Positions 7,764-17,002 of a stretch of DNA of 37,909 bases are shown here, piece by piece. The stretch comes from Sedimentisphaerales bacterium (lineage in GTDB: Bacteria > Planctomycetota > Phycisphaerae > Sedimentisphaerales > Anaerobacaceae), in contig JANQFY010000462.1 in NCBI GenBank assembly GCA_028277585.1, forward strand, positions 1 through 37,909, given 5' to 3'. How positions within the stretch are numbered: the first letter of the stretch is position 1; the number at the start of each line of letters is the position of its first letter. The position numbers and the translations under genes are program-made. The notes under the pieces are model-generated. The model did no database searches, was not told the DNA's origin, and saw nothing but the letters and a program-made list of their open reading frames with translations.

Positions 7764-7892
7764 CCCTGAAGAAACTACCACACGGGGTGTAATGCCCCAA
7801 GCAACAGAAGCAGATGCCATAGCCACGTTCCCCGAGCTGGGAACGTCGGCTGTGCGCTGTTCTGTTGCGCCCTGTGGTAGGGGTCTTCAGGG
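7764..7892. repeat. 129-nt branched imperfect palindrome, candidate structured RNA or cruciform
   Basis: Nested complementary arms pair in order. CCCTGAAGA (7764-7772) pairs with TCTTCAGGG (7884-7892), CTACCACA (7775-7782) with TGTGGTAG (7873-7880), and GCAACAGAA (7801-7809) with TTCTGTTGC (7860-7868). The inner hairpin is AGCC-ACGTTCCC (7821-7832) with GGGAACGT-C-GGCT (7839-7851). A side hairpin GGGG-TGTAATG-CCCC (7784-7798) is inserted on the left arm only. The next gene starts 114 nt further on. The pairing is far beyond chance, but whether it acts as RNA, as a DNA cruciform or as a small non-autonomous mobile element is open. Confidence 0.6.
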
Positions 7893-8006
7893 GCGGCCAT
7901 AGCTTGGCGTTCCCTTTTTGTTGCGCACCTCGTTCCTCCATTCTCTGCGTGAACACTTCAATGGGATCGGCAAGTCCTGACAGGCCGTCACCCTAGGAGT
8001 GTCCCC

Positions 8007-8522
8007 ATGTCCAGAGAGCGAGAGATCCAGCGGAAGATCGAGAAACTCACCAACCCTAGTCAGATGTTTTCATCCAGAGACGTGGTCAAAGATCCTGCGA
8101 TCGTCCCCAGCACCAGGGGGATCTACGGATGGTACTTCGACATCTGGCCTCCCAAAACGCCGAAGGGTAACGTCACCGTCGATGGGCACATACTCCTCTA
8201 CATCGGCATCGCAGGCGCGACGCCCAATAGCAGGAGCACCTTGCGAAAACGCATATGCTCGAATCACCTTGGCAAGCACTCTACCCCGCAGTCCACGTTA
8301 CGCAGGACGCTGGGGGCGCTGCTTAAAGACCAACTCGACCTTGTGCGCCACCCGAAGGCGGGCAGGAAGTACTGGTACGGCCCAGAAGGCGAGGCCAGAC
8401 TACGCCAATGGATGATCGACCACACCGTGCTCGCATGGCAAGAAGATGACACCCCCCGAGAAATCGAAGCCGCAATCCTATCATCCGGCGAAATAATCCT
8501 ACCTCTGAACAAGGCCCGCTAG
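8007..8522 (+). CDS. GIY-YIG nuclease-fold protein
   Basis: A 171-residue protein with a GIY-YIG-type layout: GIY at 38-40 (STRGIYGWYFDIW) and YIG at 65-67 (ILLYIGIAG). A basic helix (STLRKRICSNHLGK, about 77-90) carries candidate catalytic arginines, and near the C terminus is an acidic helix REIEAAIL (151-158) followed by LPLN, the usual end of this fold. The family hydrolyses DNA with a metal held by that glutamate. A second basic patch (LRRTLGALL) may bind DNA. It stands alone between two non-coding stretches, with AGGAG 7 nt before the ATG. In this cargo region a defence nuclease is likely, but GIY-YIG proteins also serve in repair and homing, so the target is unknown. The palindrome at 7764-7892 lies just upstream. 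Confidence 0.8.
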   Translation: MSREREIQRKIEKLTNPSQMFSSRDVVKDPAIVPSTRGIYGWYFDIWPPKTPKGNVTVDGHILLYIGIAGATPNSRSTLRKRICSNHLGKHSTPQSTLRRTLGALLKDQLDLVRHPKAGRKYWYGPEGEARLRQWMIDHTVLAWQEDDTPREIEAAILSSGEIILPLNKAR

Positions 8523-9310
8523 TTGTCCCCATACGGCACAGGACTGAGAGAATCTTCCGCGGACGCGCGACGGAATCAATGGACCGTGCGTCCGGTTATT
8601 AACCGGCCAAATATCGGAGAAATCGTCCGTACTTGGGCTTGCGGATGTGCACATCCCTGAAGTCGCAATGACCCTATGCCCGCCCTGACCTGCAAATCCC
8701 ATCGTGGAACTGACACTCCGAAGTGACGGCCTTACGCAAGGATTCTCGTTGGCAAGGTCCTTTTCCCTAAATATCTGCCTTCCTCGCTTCTGACGCGGTT
8801 TTCTCTCCGCTGAAACTGGTTCGCACCCTAGTCCATGTGTACGACACACTGAATACGCACAGCGACTGCAAGCTATCGTCTGCCGCTCTTCTTGCTCGTG
8901 TGACGTCGCTATTTGGTTGAAACCCGCTTCCCCTCAGCATACTATGAAAGGAGTGAACTTCTGATTTGTGATTTCTCCGAGGGATTCTATGTGGACCAGG
9001 GAGCCTGTATGACGCGGGCAAGGATAGTGTCCAGGTTGGTGTCGCTCTGGGGATACAGGTGGCTGGGAGAGTGTTGGGTGTTCCTGGGTCTTGAAGACTA
9101 CAGAGCGAATTTGCGGAGGTTGCGGGAATAGCGTTGGATTGACACGGAGTTGGTAAGCACAGATGCCACCATGTGGATGAGTCAATCCTTTCAAAGGACC
9201 ATGAAAGTCCTGATTCAGCGCGTTGGCGTGGTCCCACTCCAAATGGAGTGGCAACTGGGCACGGAATCATAGACTGGAGATCTCAATGCTCGGCAGAAAG
9301 GTTTTGTCAG
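8523..9310. other. Long intergenic stretch before the NLR-like gene
   Basis: No recognisable gene in about 790 bp. The best small frame on the + strand starts at ATG 9009 (GGGAG about 6 nt upstream) and ends at 9131, giving 40 residues (MTRARIVSRLVSLWGYRWLG at its start); it lacks any known motif. A TTGACA word at 9139-9144 has no good -10 partner. The upstream extension of the next gene's frame to 9173 has no domain character and is taken as non-coding leader. The length suggests decayed DNA or a long regulated leader. Confidence 0.4.
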
Positions 9311-12300
9311 ATGAGCCTCGCTGATTTCTTCATTAGCTACACTCAGCTTGACCGTTCTTGGGCGGAATGGATCGCGTGGGTTCTTGAGAATGAGGGCTTT
9401 TCGACGATCTTGCAGGCCTGGGATTTTCTGCCCGGCGCAGATTTTGCCACAGAAATGCAGAAAGCGGTGACTGAGACCCAACGGACTATCGCAGTGATTT
9501 CGAAAGACTACTTCATGTCCACTTTTTGTAGGGCAGAATGGAACGCTGCATTTGCTCAAGATCCGGATGGCGCCGAGAGGAGGATCATACCCGTTCGTGT
9601 TCGCATGTGTGAACTGCCTGGGCTTCACAAGAGTAGGATAGCAATCGACATATTCGAACTCAGCGAGGAAGAGGCACGGCAAAGACTCATCCAGGGCCTT
9701 AGTGCCTTGCGACTGAAGCCGAAGCAACGCCCCACTTTTCCTGGAGATTGGATATCAGGGAAAACAGGTCTTGTACCACCACGGTTTCCAGGCCCAGCAT
9801 TAACCAGCGAAGTCATACTATGGAATGTACCGGTGCTTCCCAAGCAATACAGGGCGCGACATGAATACGAGGCCATAAAGGCATCGTTGCTCTGTAGAGA
9901 TAGTATACCCGTCACCGCTGGGAATGTCTCTTCCACTATTGCTGTTCAGGGCGCGGGGGGAGTAGGGAAGTCGGTACTCATAGCAGCATTGGCTCGAGAT
10001 CCAGAAGTATCAAGAACCTTCCGTGATGGCATCTTGTGGATTACCCTTGGCCAAGATGCGGACGAATCACAAATCCTGCAATGGCAGAGACGTGTGATAA
10101 AGCAGTTGCATGGAGACTGGACTGGTCTACAGACCGTTGTGGACGCCAGAGACGAGTTACAGCGGAGTCTCCGCATGCGGTCGATTCTACTAGTACTTGA
10201 CGATATATGGGAGACTGCGCACGTCAAGTCGTTTAACGTTGTAGGCGAGTACGGCAAGCTACTTTTCACGACTCGGAAAGTTGCTGTAGCCCGTCGTCTT
10301 GGCGCTCAATCCCATTCTGTTGGTATACTTCCGCAAGAAGAAGCTTTGGCACTGCTTGCGCGTTACGCTGGATTTGAAGAAGAGCATCTCCCTGAAGAGG
10401 CAAGTGAGATCATACACCGTTGTGGTGGGCTTGCTCTTGCCATCGCGATGGCTGGCTCTACGATAGCTGCAGGCCCGAGTGACAGCTGGCATTATGTACT
10501 TGAACGCTTTCGTAGAGCAGATCACGATCGACTGCAGAGCCAGTTTCCGGGCTATACCTACCCCCATCTGCTTGCTTCTTTGGACGCTAGCATTGGTGAC
10601 TTGCCCGAGTCACTACAGCGCCGCTACTTGGATCTGGCTGTATTTCCAGAAGATACTCCCATACCAGAGGTGGTTCTCTGCGTCTACTGGCAAAGTGAAG
10701 GATTGAACAAGCTGGATGTGCGTGATGTTGTTAGTGTTTTCGTAGACCGGTCGCTTCTGCGGCGTGACCAACAAGATCGATTGTTGCTACATGATCTCCA
10801 GCGTGACTTCATTCGAAAACGGATAGGTGACCTTAAACCCTTGGCGCAGAAGCTTCTGGAGGGTTACCGTCAGCTTACTCCAGAAGGATTCCACGCGGGC
10901 CCGAACGACGGATACTTCTTTGAACATGTGACAGACCTAGTGATGCTTGCCGAAGGTACAGATGCACTGCGGGCTTTGCTGTTCAATATACATTGGCTTG
11001 CATCAAAGGCTGCTAATACCAATCCAACATCATTGCTTGCTGATTTCGACCTCTTGGATCTTCACAGTGACATTGCTGCGAGATGGCTACGCGACAGCAT
11101 TAGACTGTCATCCAACGCTATTGAAAGAAGGCCACAAGAACTCTATTCTCAGCTTGCCGGACGCTTGCTTCAATGCGAGATCCCTGAACTCTTCAGGCTT
11201 GCCCAGAGGGCCATGAGTGCCCCTCAGTCAGCCTCACTCAGGCCTATGTGGCCGAGTCTCACTCCACCAGGTGGTCAGCTTCTTCGAGTGCTTACTTGCG
11301 ATGGAGGTTTGTCATCAGTGGTAATCACCTCTGATGACAAAACAGTCGTTGCTGCCTCAGATGACTGTACCCTCAAGGTGTGGGACATAGCCACATTCAC
11401 ACTCCTGCACACTCTCAAAGGTCACAAGAAGGCCGTGACCACCGTGGCGGTTACACAAGATGGAAAGACGGCCGTCTCCGGTTCCTTGGATCAGACCCTG
11501 AAGGTGTGGAACTTGCAGACGGGCCAACTCTGCAAGACACTGATCGGTCTAGGGGGGCCCGTCAGATCTCTTGCAATCACGCCTGACGGCAATATCGCCG
11601 TCACCGGTTCATATAACTATGGCGTAGTAGAAGTGTGGGACCTGCAAACAGGCAAGATCAAGGATTCCTTGAAAATAGCCAAGTTCCAGATGTCCGCGGT
11701 AGCCGTAACATGGGACGGCAAGACAGTCCTTGCTGCTTCGGGGGACGACAGCAGTGAGACGGTTACAGTTTGGGACTTGGACAAGCACGCTATTCGGTAT
11801 GTTCTGAAAGGTCATAAACACTTCGCGACAGACATCGCACTTACGACAGATAACAAGTTGGCAGTCATTGCATGTTACAACGACGGTTCCTTGAAGGTAT
11901 GGGACTTGGACACGGGAAGACTTCTACGTACCCTCAGAGGCCATGAGAGATTTGTTAGTGCTGTGAGAATCGATGCCGAAAACCAAACCGTCGCCACGGG
12001 GTCTGAAGACCATACACTGAAACTGTGGGACTTGTCATCCGGGAAACTGCTCCGTTCCATAGATGACCATGATAGAGGTGTCACGGGTGTAGCTATGACG
12101 AAGGACGCCAATGTAGTCATCTCCACTTCATGGAAGACATTGAGGGTATGGGACTCATCTCATGGGCCAATCCAGCATACGTGCTGCGGACATGGCGCAC
12201 ACATCTCCGCAGTGGCAGTCACTTCTGATGGCAAGACTACCATTTCTGGTTCATACGATAAGTCTTTGAAGGTTTGGGATTTAGAATCGCGCGAACTTCT

Positions 12301-13084
12301 TCGTACTATCAAGGGCCACACGAACTACATAACCAGATTGGTCATAACGCCCGACGGTAGGACCGCCATTTCTGGTTCATGGAGTAGCACAGTGAAGATG
12401 TGGGACCTTCAGACAGGGCAACTCCTTCACACTCTTGACGGATCAGAGAGCAGATATTGGGGACCGCTAAGTGCGTTGGCAATCACATCCGACGGCAGTA
12501 CCCTGGTTTCCCTCTCACGGACAGTCTGGAAAGTGTGGGATTTGACCTCAGGTGAGCTGTTGTACTGGGTCAAAGGAAGTGATAATGAAGTGATGGCATC
12601 AACGATATCGACAGATGGAAGGACTGTCGTGTCGGCTTCAGAGAAGGAGCGTGTGGTGAAGGTGTGGGATCTGGCAACAGGCACAATCCTTCGAAGCTTT
12701 GAGGGTCACAAGGGCGAAATCTATTCTGTAGTGTTATCATCGGATAACAATATAGCAATCACCGGATCAGCAGATCGAACCATAAGGGTCTGGGATTATT
12801 CGACCGGCAAGCACCTGCGCACTCTTGTGGGTCATGAGGGGATTCCAACTAGCCTCGCGATATCACCGTGCAACGCAGTCGCCGTCAGCGCGTCGGCAGG
12901 AGATAAGACAATTAGAGTCTGGAACCTGGTAGCGGGGACAGTGGTCACCAGCTTCACCGGAGATGCTTCATTTACTTCTTTGGCAATCACGTCAGGTTTT
13001 AGGATACTTGCGGGTGATGGTCTCGGTCGATTGCATTGTCTTGAGCTAGTTCATAAAGGCGAGATAAACGGTGTCAGTCTGTAG
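9311..13084 (+). CDS. TIR-NB-ARC-WD40 protein, bacterial NLR/APAF-1-like defence sensor
   Basis: A 1257-residue three-part protein. Residues 1-140 form a TIR domain (FFISYTQLDRSWAEWI; ISKDYFMSTFCRAEWNAAF), with E76 in the CRAEW helix at the place of the NADase glutamate. Residues about 180-480 form an NB-ARC-type STAND NTPase: Walker A GAGGVGKS (214-221), Walker B LLVLDDIW (293-300), LFTTRKVAVARRL (sensor) and CGGLALAIAMAG (GLPL-like). A helical linker follows, then from about 650 to the end fourteen WD40-type blades; thirteen carry a clear VWD/LWD/VWN motif, and the last is weaker. Fourteen blades fit two seven-bladed propellers. By analogy with known bacterial STAND proteins, the propellers would sense a phage component, the NTPase oligomerise and the TIR consume NAD. 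ATG 9311 starts directly at the TIR, with AGAAAGG 9 nt upstream. Confidence 0.93.
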   Translation: MSLADFFISYTQLDRSWAEWIAWVLENEGFSTILQAWDFLPGADFATEMQKAVTETQRTIAVISKDYFMSTFCRAEWNAAFAQDPDGAERRIIPVRVRMCELPGLHKSRIAIDIFELSEEEARQRLIQGLSALRLKPKQRPTFPGDWISGKTGLVPPRFPGPALTSEVILWNVPVLPKQYRARHEYEAIKASLLCRDSIPVTAGNVSSTIAVQGAGGVGKSVLIAALARDPEVSRTFRDGILWITLGQDADESQILQWQRRVIKQLHGDWTGLQTVVDARDELQRSLRMRSILLVLDDIWETAHVKSFNVVGEYGKLLFTTRKVAVARRLGAQSHSVGILPQEEALALLARYAGFEEEHLPEEASEIIHRCGGLALAIAMAGSTIAAGPSDSWHYVLERFRRADHDRLQSQFPGYTYPHLLASLDASIGDLPESLQRRYLDLAVFPEDTPIPEVVLCVYWQSEGLNKLDVRDVVSVFVDRSLLRRDQQDRLLLHDLQRDFIRKRIGDLKPLAQKLLEGYRQLTPEGFHAGPNDGYFFEHVTDLVMLAEGTDALRALLFNIHWLASKAANTNPTSLLADFDLLDLHSDIAARWLRDSIRLSSNAIERRPQELYSQLAGRLLQCEIPELFRLAQRAMSAPQSASLRPMWPSLTPPGGQLLRVLTCDGGLSSVVITSDDKTVVAASDDCTLKVWDIATFTLLHTLKGHKKAVTTVAVTQDGKTAVSGSLDQTLKVWNLQTGQLCKTLIGLGGPVRSLAITPDGNIAVTGSYNYGVVEVWDLQTGKIKDSLKIAKFQMSAVAVTWDGKTVLAASGDDSSETVTVWDLDKHAIRYVLKGHKHFATDIALTTDNKLAVIACYNDGSLKVWDLDTGRLLRTLRGHERFVSAVRIDAENQTVATGSEDHTLKLWDLSSGKLLRSIDDHDRGVTGVAMTKDANVVISTSWKTLRVWDSSHGPIQHTCCGHGAHISAVAVTSDGKTTISGSYDKSLKVWDLESRELLRTIKGHTNYITRLVITPDGRTAISGSWSSTVKMWDLQTGQLLHTLDGSESRYWGPLSALAITSDGSTLVSLSRTVWKVWDLTSGELLYWVKGSDNEVMASTISTDGRTVVSASEKERVVKVWDLATGTILRSFEGHKGEIYSVVLSSDNNIAITGSADRTIRVWDYSTGKHLRTLVGHEGIPTSLAISPCNAVAVSASAGDKTIRVWNLVAGTVVTSFTGDASFTSLAITSGFRILAGDGLGRLHCLELVHKGEINGVSL

Positions 13085-13617
13085 TGTTCAAAGGATACCT
13101 GTTACTCTGGTTGCTGTGCTAACGCGCGGATCAAAATAGACTCTGAGAATGTATCGTCTTTCGCTGCTGGTTATCCGAGGAGTTGGCTAGCCCCCGTATC
13201 TCTTGCATCGATATCATGTTCGACAGTCACTCTCCACATTACAGCGCAGTGCCTTCCTGCCCACTCTCTATCTTCTGGGTCAGCGATTTCTGCGTTGCCC
13301 TAGAGATAGCTGCCCGGATCGCCGCTTCGATGTGCTCCGCCATGATTGGCAGCGCCCGATTACCAGAGGAGTAGCTGAGATGTGGCAACAGGTTCGGCTG
13401 GTGGCTGCGTCACGGCAGGATGCTATCCAAGACGTGCAAAGTGAGAGGTCAACACGAAGGCGCCTCCTACTGTTCATTTTCACAACCGTTCATCCCAGCC
13501 TCCCACAAGCCCGCGTACTCCACGCCAAGCCAGAAGGATTGAGGTTAACTCCATAGCGAGAACACACTTGCCGAGAATCGTGACGCTAATTCTAAAGAAT
13601 TGTGCTCGGGACATGCC
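13085..13617. other. Intergenic stretch with a possible minus-strand mini-ORF
   Basis: No known gene. On the - strand a frame from ATG 13343 to TAA 13239 gives 34 residues (MAEHIEAAIRAAISRATQKS at its start), amphipathic and protein-like. It stays open upstream for another 23 codons to a stop. It may be a small gene, or the relic of a larger one. Other frames here look random. Confidence 0.3.
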
Positions 13618-13646
13618 TTGGGATGCCTGTCGATATGACCTATAAT
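13618..13646 (+). promoter_or_regulatory. Sigma-70 promoter of the small basic protein and recombinase operon
   Basis: TTGGGA (13618-13623), a 17-nt spacer and a perfect TATAAT (13641-13646) lie 38 nt before the start codon at 13685. Directly after the -10 box, AGTGG (13647-13651) and CCACT (13663-13667) form an inverted repeat over the expected start of transcription. This could be an operator, or a hairpin at the 5' end of the transcript. Confidence 0.75.
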
Positions 13647-13684
13647 AGTGGAGTAATGATAACCACTTTACGAAAGGGGCAGGC

Positions 13685-13858
13685 ATGGCAACGAAGAAGG
13701 CTACGACAAAAAAGGCCACGAAGGACGACGACAAGAAGGCGAAGGTTGCCGCACTACTGAAGCAACTCGGGGCGGCTAAGATCCAGCGGGAAAAGAAGGC
13801 GATTCGTCGCTCCCTGCGAGCCCTGGGACATCAGGGCGGGCTCAGGAAGGCCAAATGA
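13685..13858 (+). CDS. Small lysine-rich protein coupled to the serine recombinase
   Basis: A 57-residue, highly basic protein. The N-terminal 20 residues are almost only K, A, T and D (MATKKATTKKATKDDDKKAK). The rest forms a probable basic helix (AALLKQLGAAKIQREKKAIR) and ends in a Gly/His/Arg tail (LRALGHQGGLRKAK). AAAGGGG lies about 7 nt before the ATG, and a strong promoter is upstream. Its stop codon overlaps the recombinase start in an ATGA junction, so the two are translationally coupled. The charge suggests DNA binding, perhaps as an accessory factor for the recombinase; that is inference. I know no named family for it. Confidence 0.75.
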   Translation: MATKKATTKKATKDDDKKAKVAALLKQLGAAKIQREKKAIRRSLRALGHQGGLRKAK

Positions 13859-14526
13859 CCAATGCAGTGGCATATCTTCGGGTGTCGGGCAAGGCTCAGG
13901 TTCACGGTGATGGTTTCCCACGTCAGCGAGCAACTGTAGAGCGGTTTGCCAAGGCCAGTCGTATGACGATCATCAGCGAGTTTCGCGACGGCGGCGTTAA
14001 CGGAGCCACTGACCTTGAGCACCGAGAGGGACTCGCGGCCTTGCTCGACACCATAGAATCAGACGGCGTGGAGATCGTCCTCGTCGAGCGGGCGGATAGG
14101 CTGGCCCGTGATCTCATGGTCAGCGAAATCATTCTCGGCCAATTCCGCGACCTGGGAATCCAGGTCATCAGTGCCGATTCCGGTGTCGACTTGACTGTAA
14201 ACGACGAAGATCCCACCCGGACCTTGATCCGTCAGGTTCTGGGAGCCGTAGCCCAGTTCGAGAAATCCGTCATAGTCCTCAAGCTCCGCGCCGCCCGCGA
14301 TCGCGTTCGCAGGGCAAAGGGTCGATGTGAGGGCCGCAAACCTTTCGGCACGCGTCCGGGCGAAGCCAACATCCTGGACCGCATGCGACAACTGAGACGA
14401 AAGCGACCCGGTCAACCCCGCATGAGCTTCACCAACATCGCCTATATCCTTAACGCCGAAGGCCATCGCACCCGTATGGGCAAACCCTGGCGTGGCCCCA
14501 CCGTACGGAAGATCCTGGTCCGCTGA
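13855..14526 (+). CDS. Serine recombinase (resolvase/invertase family)
   Basis: A 223-residue serine recombinase. The catalytic domain spans about 4-145: AYLRVSGKAQ carries the nucleophile S11, and the helix E-R-A-D-R-L-A-R-D (after IVLV) carries the conserved DRLARD arginines. After the long helix (VLGAVAQFEKSVIVLKLRAARDR) comes a short C-terminal part with a helix-turn-helix (MSFTNIAYILNAEGHRTRMG, then WRGPTVRKILVR), like the recombinase domain of compact resolvases. It would cut and rejoin DNA at a short site, to resolve dimers or invert a segment. It lies in the middle of the defence cargo beside hsdM relics, so it may have helped shuffle this region. The start lies in the ATGA overlap, with AGGAAGG upstream. 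Confidence 0.92.
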   Translation: MTNAVAYLRVSGKAQVHGDGFPRQRATVERFAKASRMTIISEFRDGGVNGATDLEHREGLAALLDTIESDGVEIVLVERADRLARDLMVSEIILGQFRDLGIQVISADSGVDLTVNDEDPTRTLIRQVLGAVAQFEKSVIVLKLRAARDRVRRAKGRCEGRKPFGTRPGEANILDRMRQLRRKRPGQPRMSFTNIAYILNAEGHRTRMGKPWRGPTVRKILVR

Positions 14527-14653
14527 TTGATAAGCGAAGGCCCTTCACGGCAGGATAAATCCCCCTCAAACGCCGGAAATCGAGTTGCTTGGCTTCCTAG
14601 TCGATATTACTATGGCGGCTGGACTACGGCTCTGGAGTGTATTTGATGAGGGC

Positions 14654-14752
14654 CAGCTGGCGGATAAGCTCTGAGGCTCTATGGATGCCGCTGAATACAA
14701 GCGTGTCGTCCTCGGGCTGATCTTCCTCAGGTTCCAAGAGAGCAATCGATGA
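14654..14752 (+). pseudogene. hsdM: N-terminal relic of a type I methyltransferase gene (hsdM)
   Basis: In one frame the sequence reads QLADKL, stop, GSMDAAEYKRVVLGLIFLRF, then QESNR and a stop. The stretch ADKLxGSMDAAEYKxVVLGLIFLxx is the typical start of HsdM, the N-terminal helical part before the methyltransferase fold. An in-frame TGA (14672-14674) sits inside the motif, and the frame ends at 14750-14752, so the gene is dead. The matching C-terminal relic lies at 19584-19844 on the same strand, beyond the type III pair. The remaining sequence between 14527 and 14860 shows no other gene. Confidence 0.8.
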
Positions 14753-14860
14753 CTGAACAGAGAATAGAACAATCGCCCACTGCAAACCTGCGCGATATCA
14801 AATGCACCTACCGCCCGGACATCCGCGACGATACCTGCCAAACGCATTCAAGGAGAGTTT

Positions 14861-17002
14861 GTGTCCCGATTGACTGATCTGATCGCAAATGCCAAGGCCA
14901 AAGACTCGCAGCTTGGCGCCGACCTGGAGCGTGAGTTCCGGGCGCTTTCGTCGCGGCTTTCGTTCGGCCTGAATTTCGAGCGCCACAAGCCCGAAGCCGT
15001 GGAATTGCCGCAACGCCCGGTCCGCCGAGGAGACAAGGTGCGTGTGTTGCCGCCGCGCGGCTCGACCACAAAGGGCGACCGGCGACTGTGGCAAGTGAAG
15101 AAGATCGTCAAGGGCGGCGGCAAGAAACGGGCAGAACTAGAATGCCTCGACACACCAGCTGAGCAAAGTACAGCACAGATAGATGACTTGGTCGTCGTCG
15201 CGGAATTCCGCGACACCATCTATCCGGGCCTTGCTGCCACTGGGAAAGTCTCGCGCGGAGGCGACAAACCTTGGCATACCGTCATCAATGGCGAGAACTA
15301 CCACGTCCTGAAAGCTCTGACCTGGACGCACCGGGGCAAGGTGGACGTCATCTACATCGACCCGCCCTACAACACCAGAGATAAAGACTGGAAATACAAC
15401 AACGACTACGTCAATGCCGACGACTTGTATCGCCACAGCAAGTGGCTGGCCATGATGGAGCGGCGCTTGGTCCTGGCGAAGGAGTTGCTGAATCCGGCGG
15501 ATTCAGTGCTGATCGTCACAATCGACGAGAAGGAATATCTGCGTCTGGGGCTGCTGCTGGAGCAGATGTTTCCGGAGGCGCGGATTCAGATGGTGACCAG
15601 TGTTATCAATCACAGTGGTGTCGCCAGAGATAAGGAGTTCTACCGCGCTGACGAATACCTCTTTTTCGTTTTCTTTGGCGACGCGGCGGTGACCCCGATC
15701 GGCGAGGACATGTTGAATTCTCCAGAGAGCATGGAGGGAAAGAGAATTGATATCTGGAACCGTCTCTTGCGGCGAGGGACTGATGCTCAACGAGAAGACA
15801 GTGAGAAGCAGTTTTACCCATTCTGGGTCGACCCGAAGCGAAAATGCATCCATTCCGTTGGAGACTATATCCCGCTTGGCGTCAGCCCCAACACCGTTCA
15901 GCCGCCAGCGCCTAATCTTGTTGCCTGTTGGCCAATACGATCGAATGAATCGGAAGGTAGATGGCAAATCAGTGCGGCAACTGCACGCAAAGGTCTGAAG
16001 GAAGGGACTGTTCGACTCGGAGCTTACTCACGCAAAAGGAAGCGTTGGTCAATTTCTTACTTGCGCAATGCTGAGAAAGAGCGAATTGATCGTGGAGAAA
16101 TCGAAATTGTTGGCAAAGACGAGAACGGCGTGCTGATCCTGAAGCAATCGGATACGGTTGCGCGGATAAAGAATCCGGTCAGTGTCTGGAATCAGCGTTC
16201 ACATAACGCGGGCGCCGGCGGGTCCAACGTCATTCGTGCTCTTCTCCCGGGACGAAAATTCCCCTTTCCGAAATCGGTCTACGCCGTAGAGGATGCGCTG
16301 CGTTTCTTTGTAAAGGAAAATCCGGAAGCGCTGGTTCTAGACTTCTTCTCCGGCTCTGGAACAACCGCTCATTCCGTTATGCGACTGAACAAGCAGGACG
16401 GCGGCCGACGGCAGTGCATCTGTGTGACCAACAACGAAGTCAGTGCGGACGAACAGAAAGCGCTGCGTGAACAAGGCCTGCGCCCCGGTGACCCCGATTG
16501 GGAGCAGTGGGGCATCTGCGACTACATCACGAAGCCACGCGTGCAGGCCGCTATCACGGGCAAGACGGCGAACGGCGATCCTATCAGGGGCGACTACAAG
16601 TTTACCGATGAGTTCCCGATGGCTGAGGGCCTTTTGGAGAACGCGGAGTTCTTCACTTTGACCTACGAAACGCCGGTCGCGGTCAACTACCAGACCGCGT
16701 TTAATCGCATCGCGTCGCTGTTGTGGCTGCGTGCGGGCAGTGTGGGCCGACGCATCGACAAACTGCCCAAGACGGGTTGGGAGGTGGTAGACAGCTACGG
16801 GCTGCTGGTCGAGTTGGACAGGGCCACGGACTTCCTGAAAGCCGCGCGCAAGGCTAAGAAATTAGGAATCGCCTACATCGTTACTGATGACGAGCGGCGC
16901 TTTCAAGCGATTGCGCGCCGCCTGCCTGAGGGTGTGGAGGCGATCCGACTCTATGAGTCCTATCTGAAGAACTTTGCATTCGCCAACGGGGACGACGCAT
17001 GA
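14861..17002 (+). CDS. mod: DNA N6-adenine or N4-cytosine methyltransferase, type III Mod-like subunit
   Basis: A 713-residue methyltransferase. The catalytic motif DPPY (167-170, in VIYIDPPYNT) comes before the S-adenosylmethionine site DFFSGSGTTAHS (494-505). This is the beta-class order used by type III Mod proteins. The long middle part (about 220-480) would hold the target-recognition region. The N-terminal 130 residues carry a small basic beta domain (KVRVLPPRGSTTKGDRRLWQ) like a DNA- or chromatin-reader fold; I cannot name it. The GTG start has AAGGAGAG a few bases upstream. The stop overlaps the helicase start in an ATGA junction, as in mod-res operons. It would methylate one strand of an asymmetric site to mark self DNA. 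The nearly homogeneous GC-rich codon use suggests recent arrival as a unit. Confidence 0.9.
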   Translation: MSRLTDLIANAKAKDSQLGADLEREFRALSSRLSFGLNFERHKPEAVELPQRPVRRGDKVRVLPPRGSTTKGDRRLWQVKKIVKGGGKKRAELECLDTPAEQSTAQIDDLVVVAEFRDTIYPGLAATGKVSRGGDKPWHTVINGENYHVLKALTWTHRGKVDVIYIDPPYNTRDKDWKYNNDYVNADDLYRHSKWLAMMERRLVLAKELLNPADSVLIVTIDEKEYLRLGLLLEQMFPEARIQMVTSVINHSGVARDKEFYRADEYLFFVFFGDAAVTPIGEDMLNSPESMEGKRIDIWNRLLRRGTDAQREDSEKQFYPFWVDPKRKCIHSVGDYIPLGVSPNTVQPPAPNLVACWPIRSNESEGRWQISAATARKGLKEGTVRLGAYSRKRKRWSISYLRNAEKERIDRGEIEIVGKDENGVLILKQSDTVARIKNPVSVWNQRSHNAGAGGSNVIRALLPGRKFPFPKSVYAVEDALRFFVKENPEALVLDFFSGSGTTAHSVMRLNKQDGGRRQCICVTNNEVSADEQKALREQGLRPGDPDWEQWGICDYITKPRVQAAITGKTANGDPIRGDYKFTDEFPMAEGLLENAEFFTLTYETPVAVNYQTAFNRIASLLWLRAGSVGRRIDKLPKTGWEVVDSYGLLVELDRATDFLKAARKAKKLGIAYIVTDDERRFQAIARRLPEGVEAIRLYESYLKNFAFANGDDA

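Noticed and set aside
7764-7892. Retron or CRISPR-type RNA for the palindrome
   Set aside because: No reverse transcriptase gene and no repeat-spacer array is present in the window. The structure is reported without naming a class.
9173-9310. N-terminal extension of the NLR-like protein
   Set aside because: The 46 extra residues have no domain character, and the ATG at 9311 starts directly at the TIR fold with a ribosome binding site upstream.
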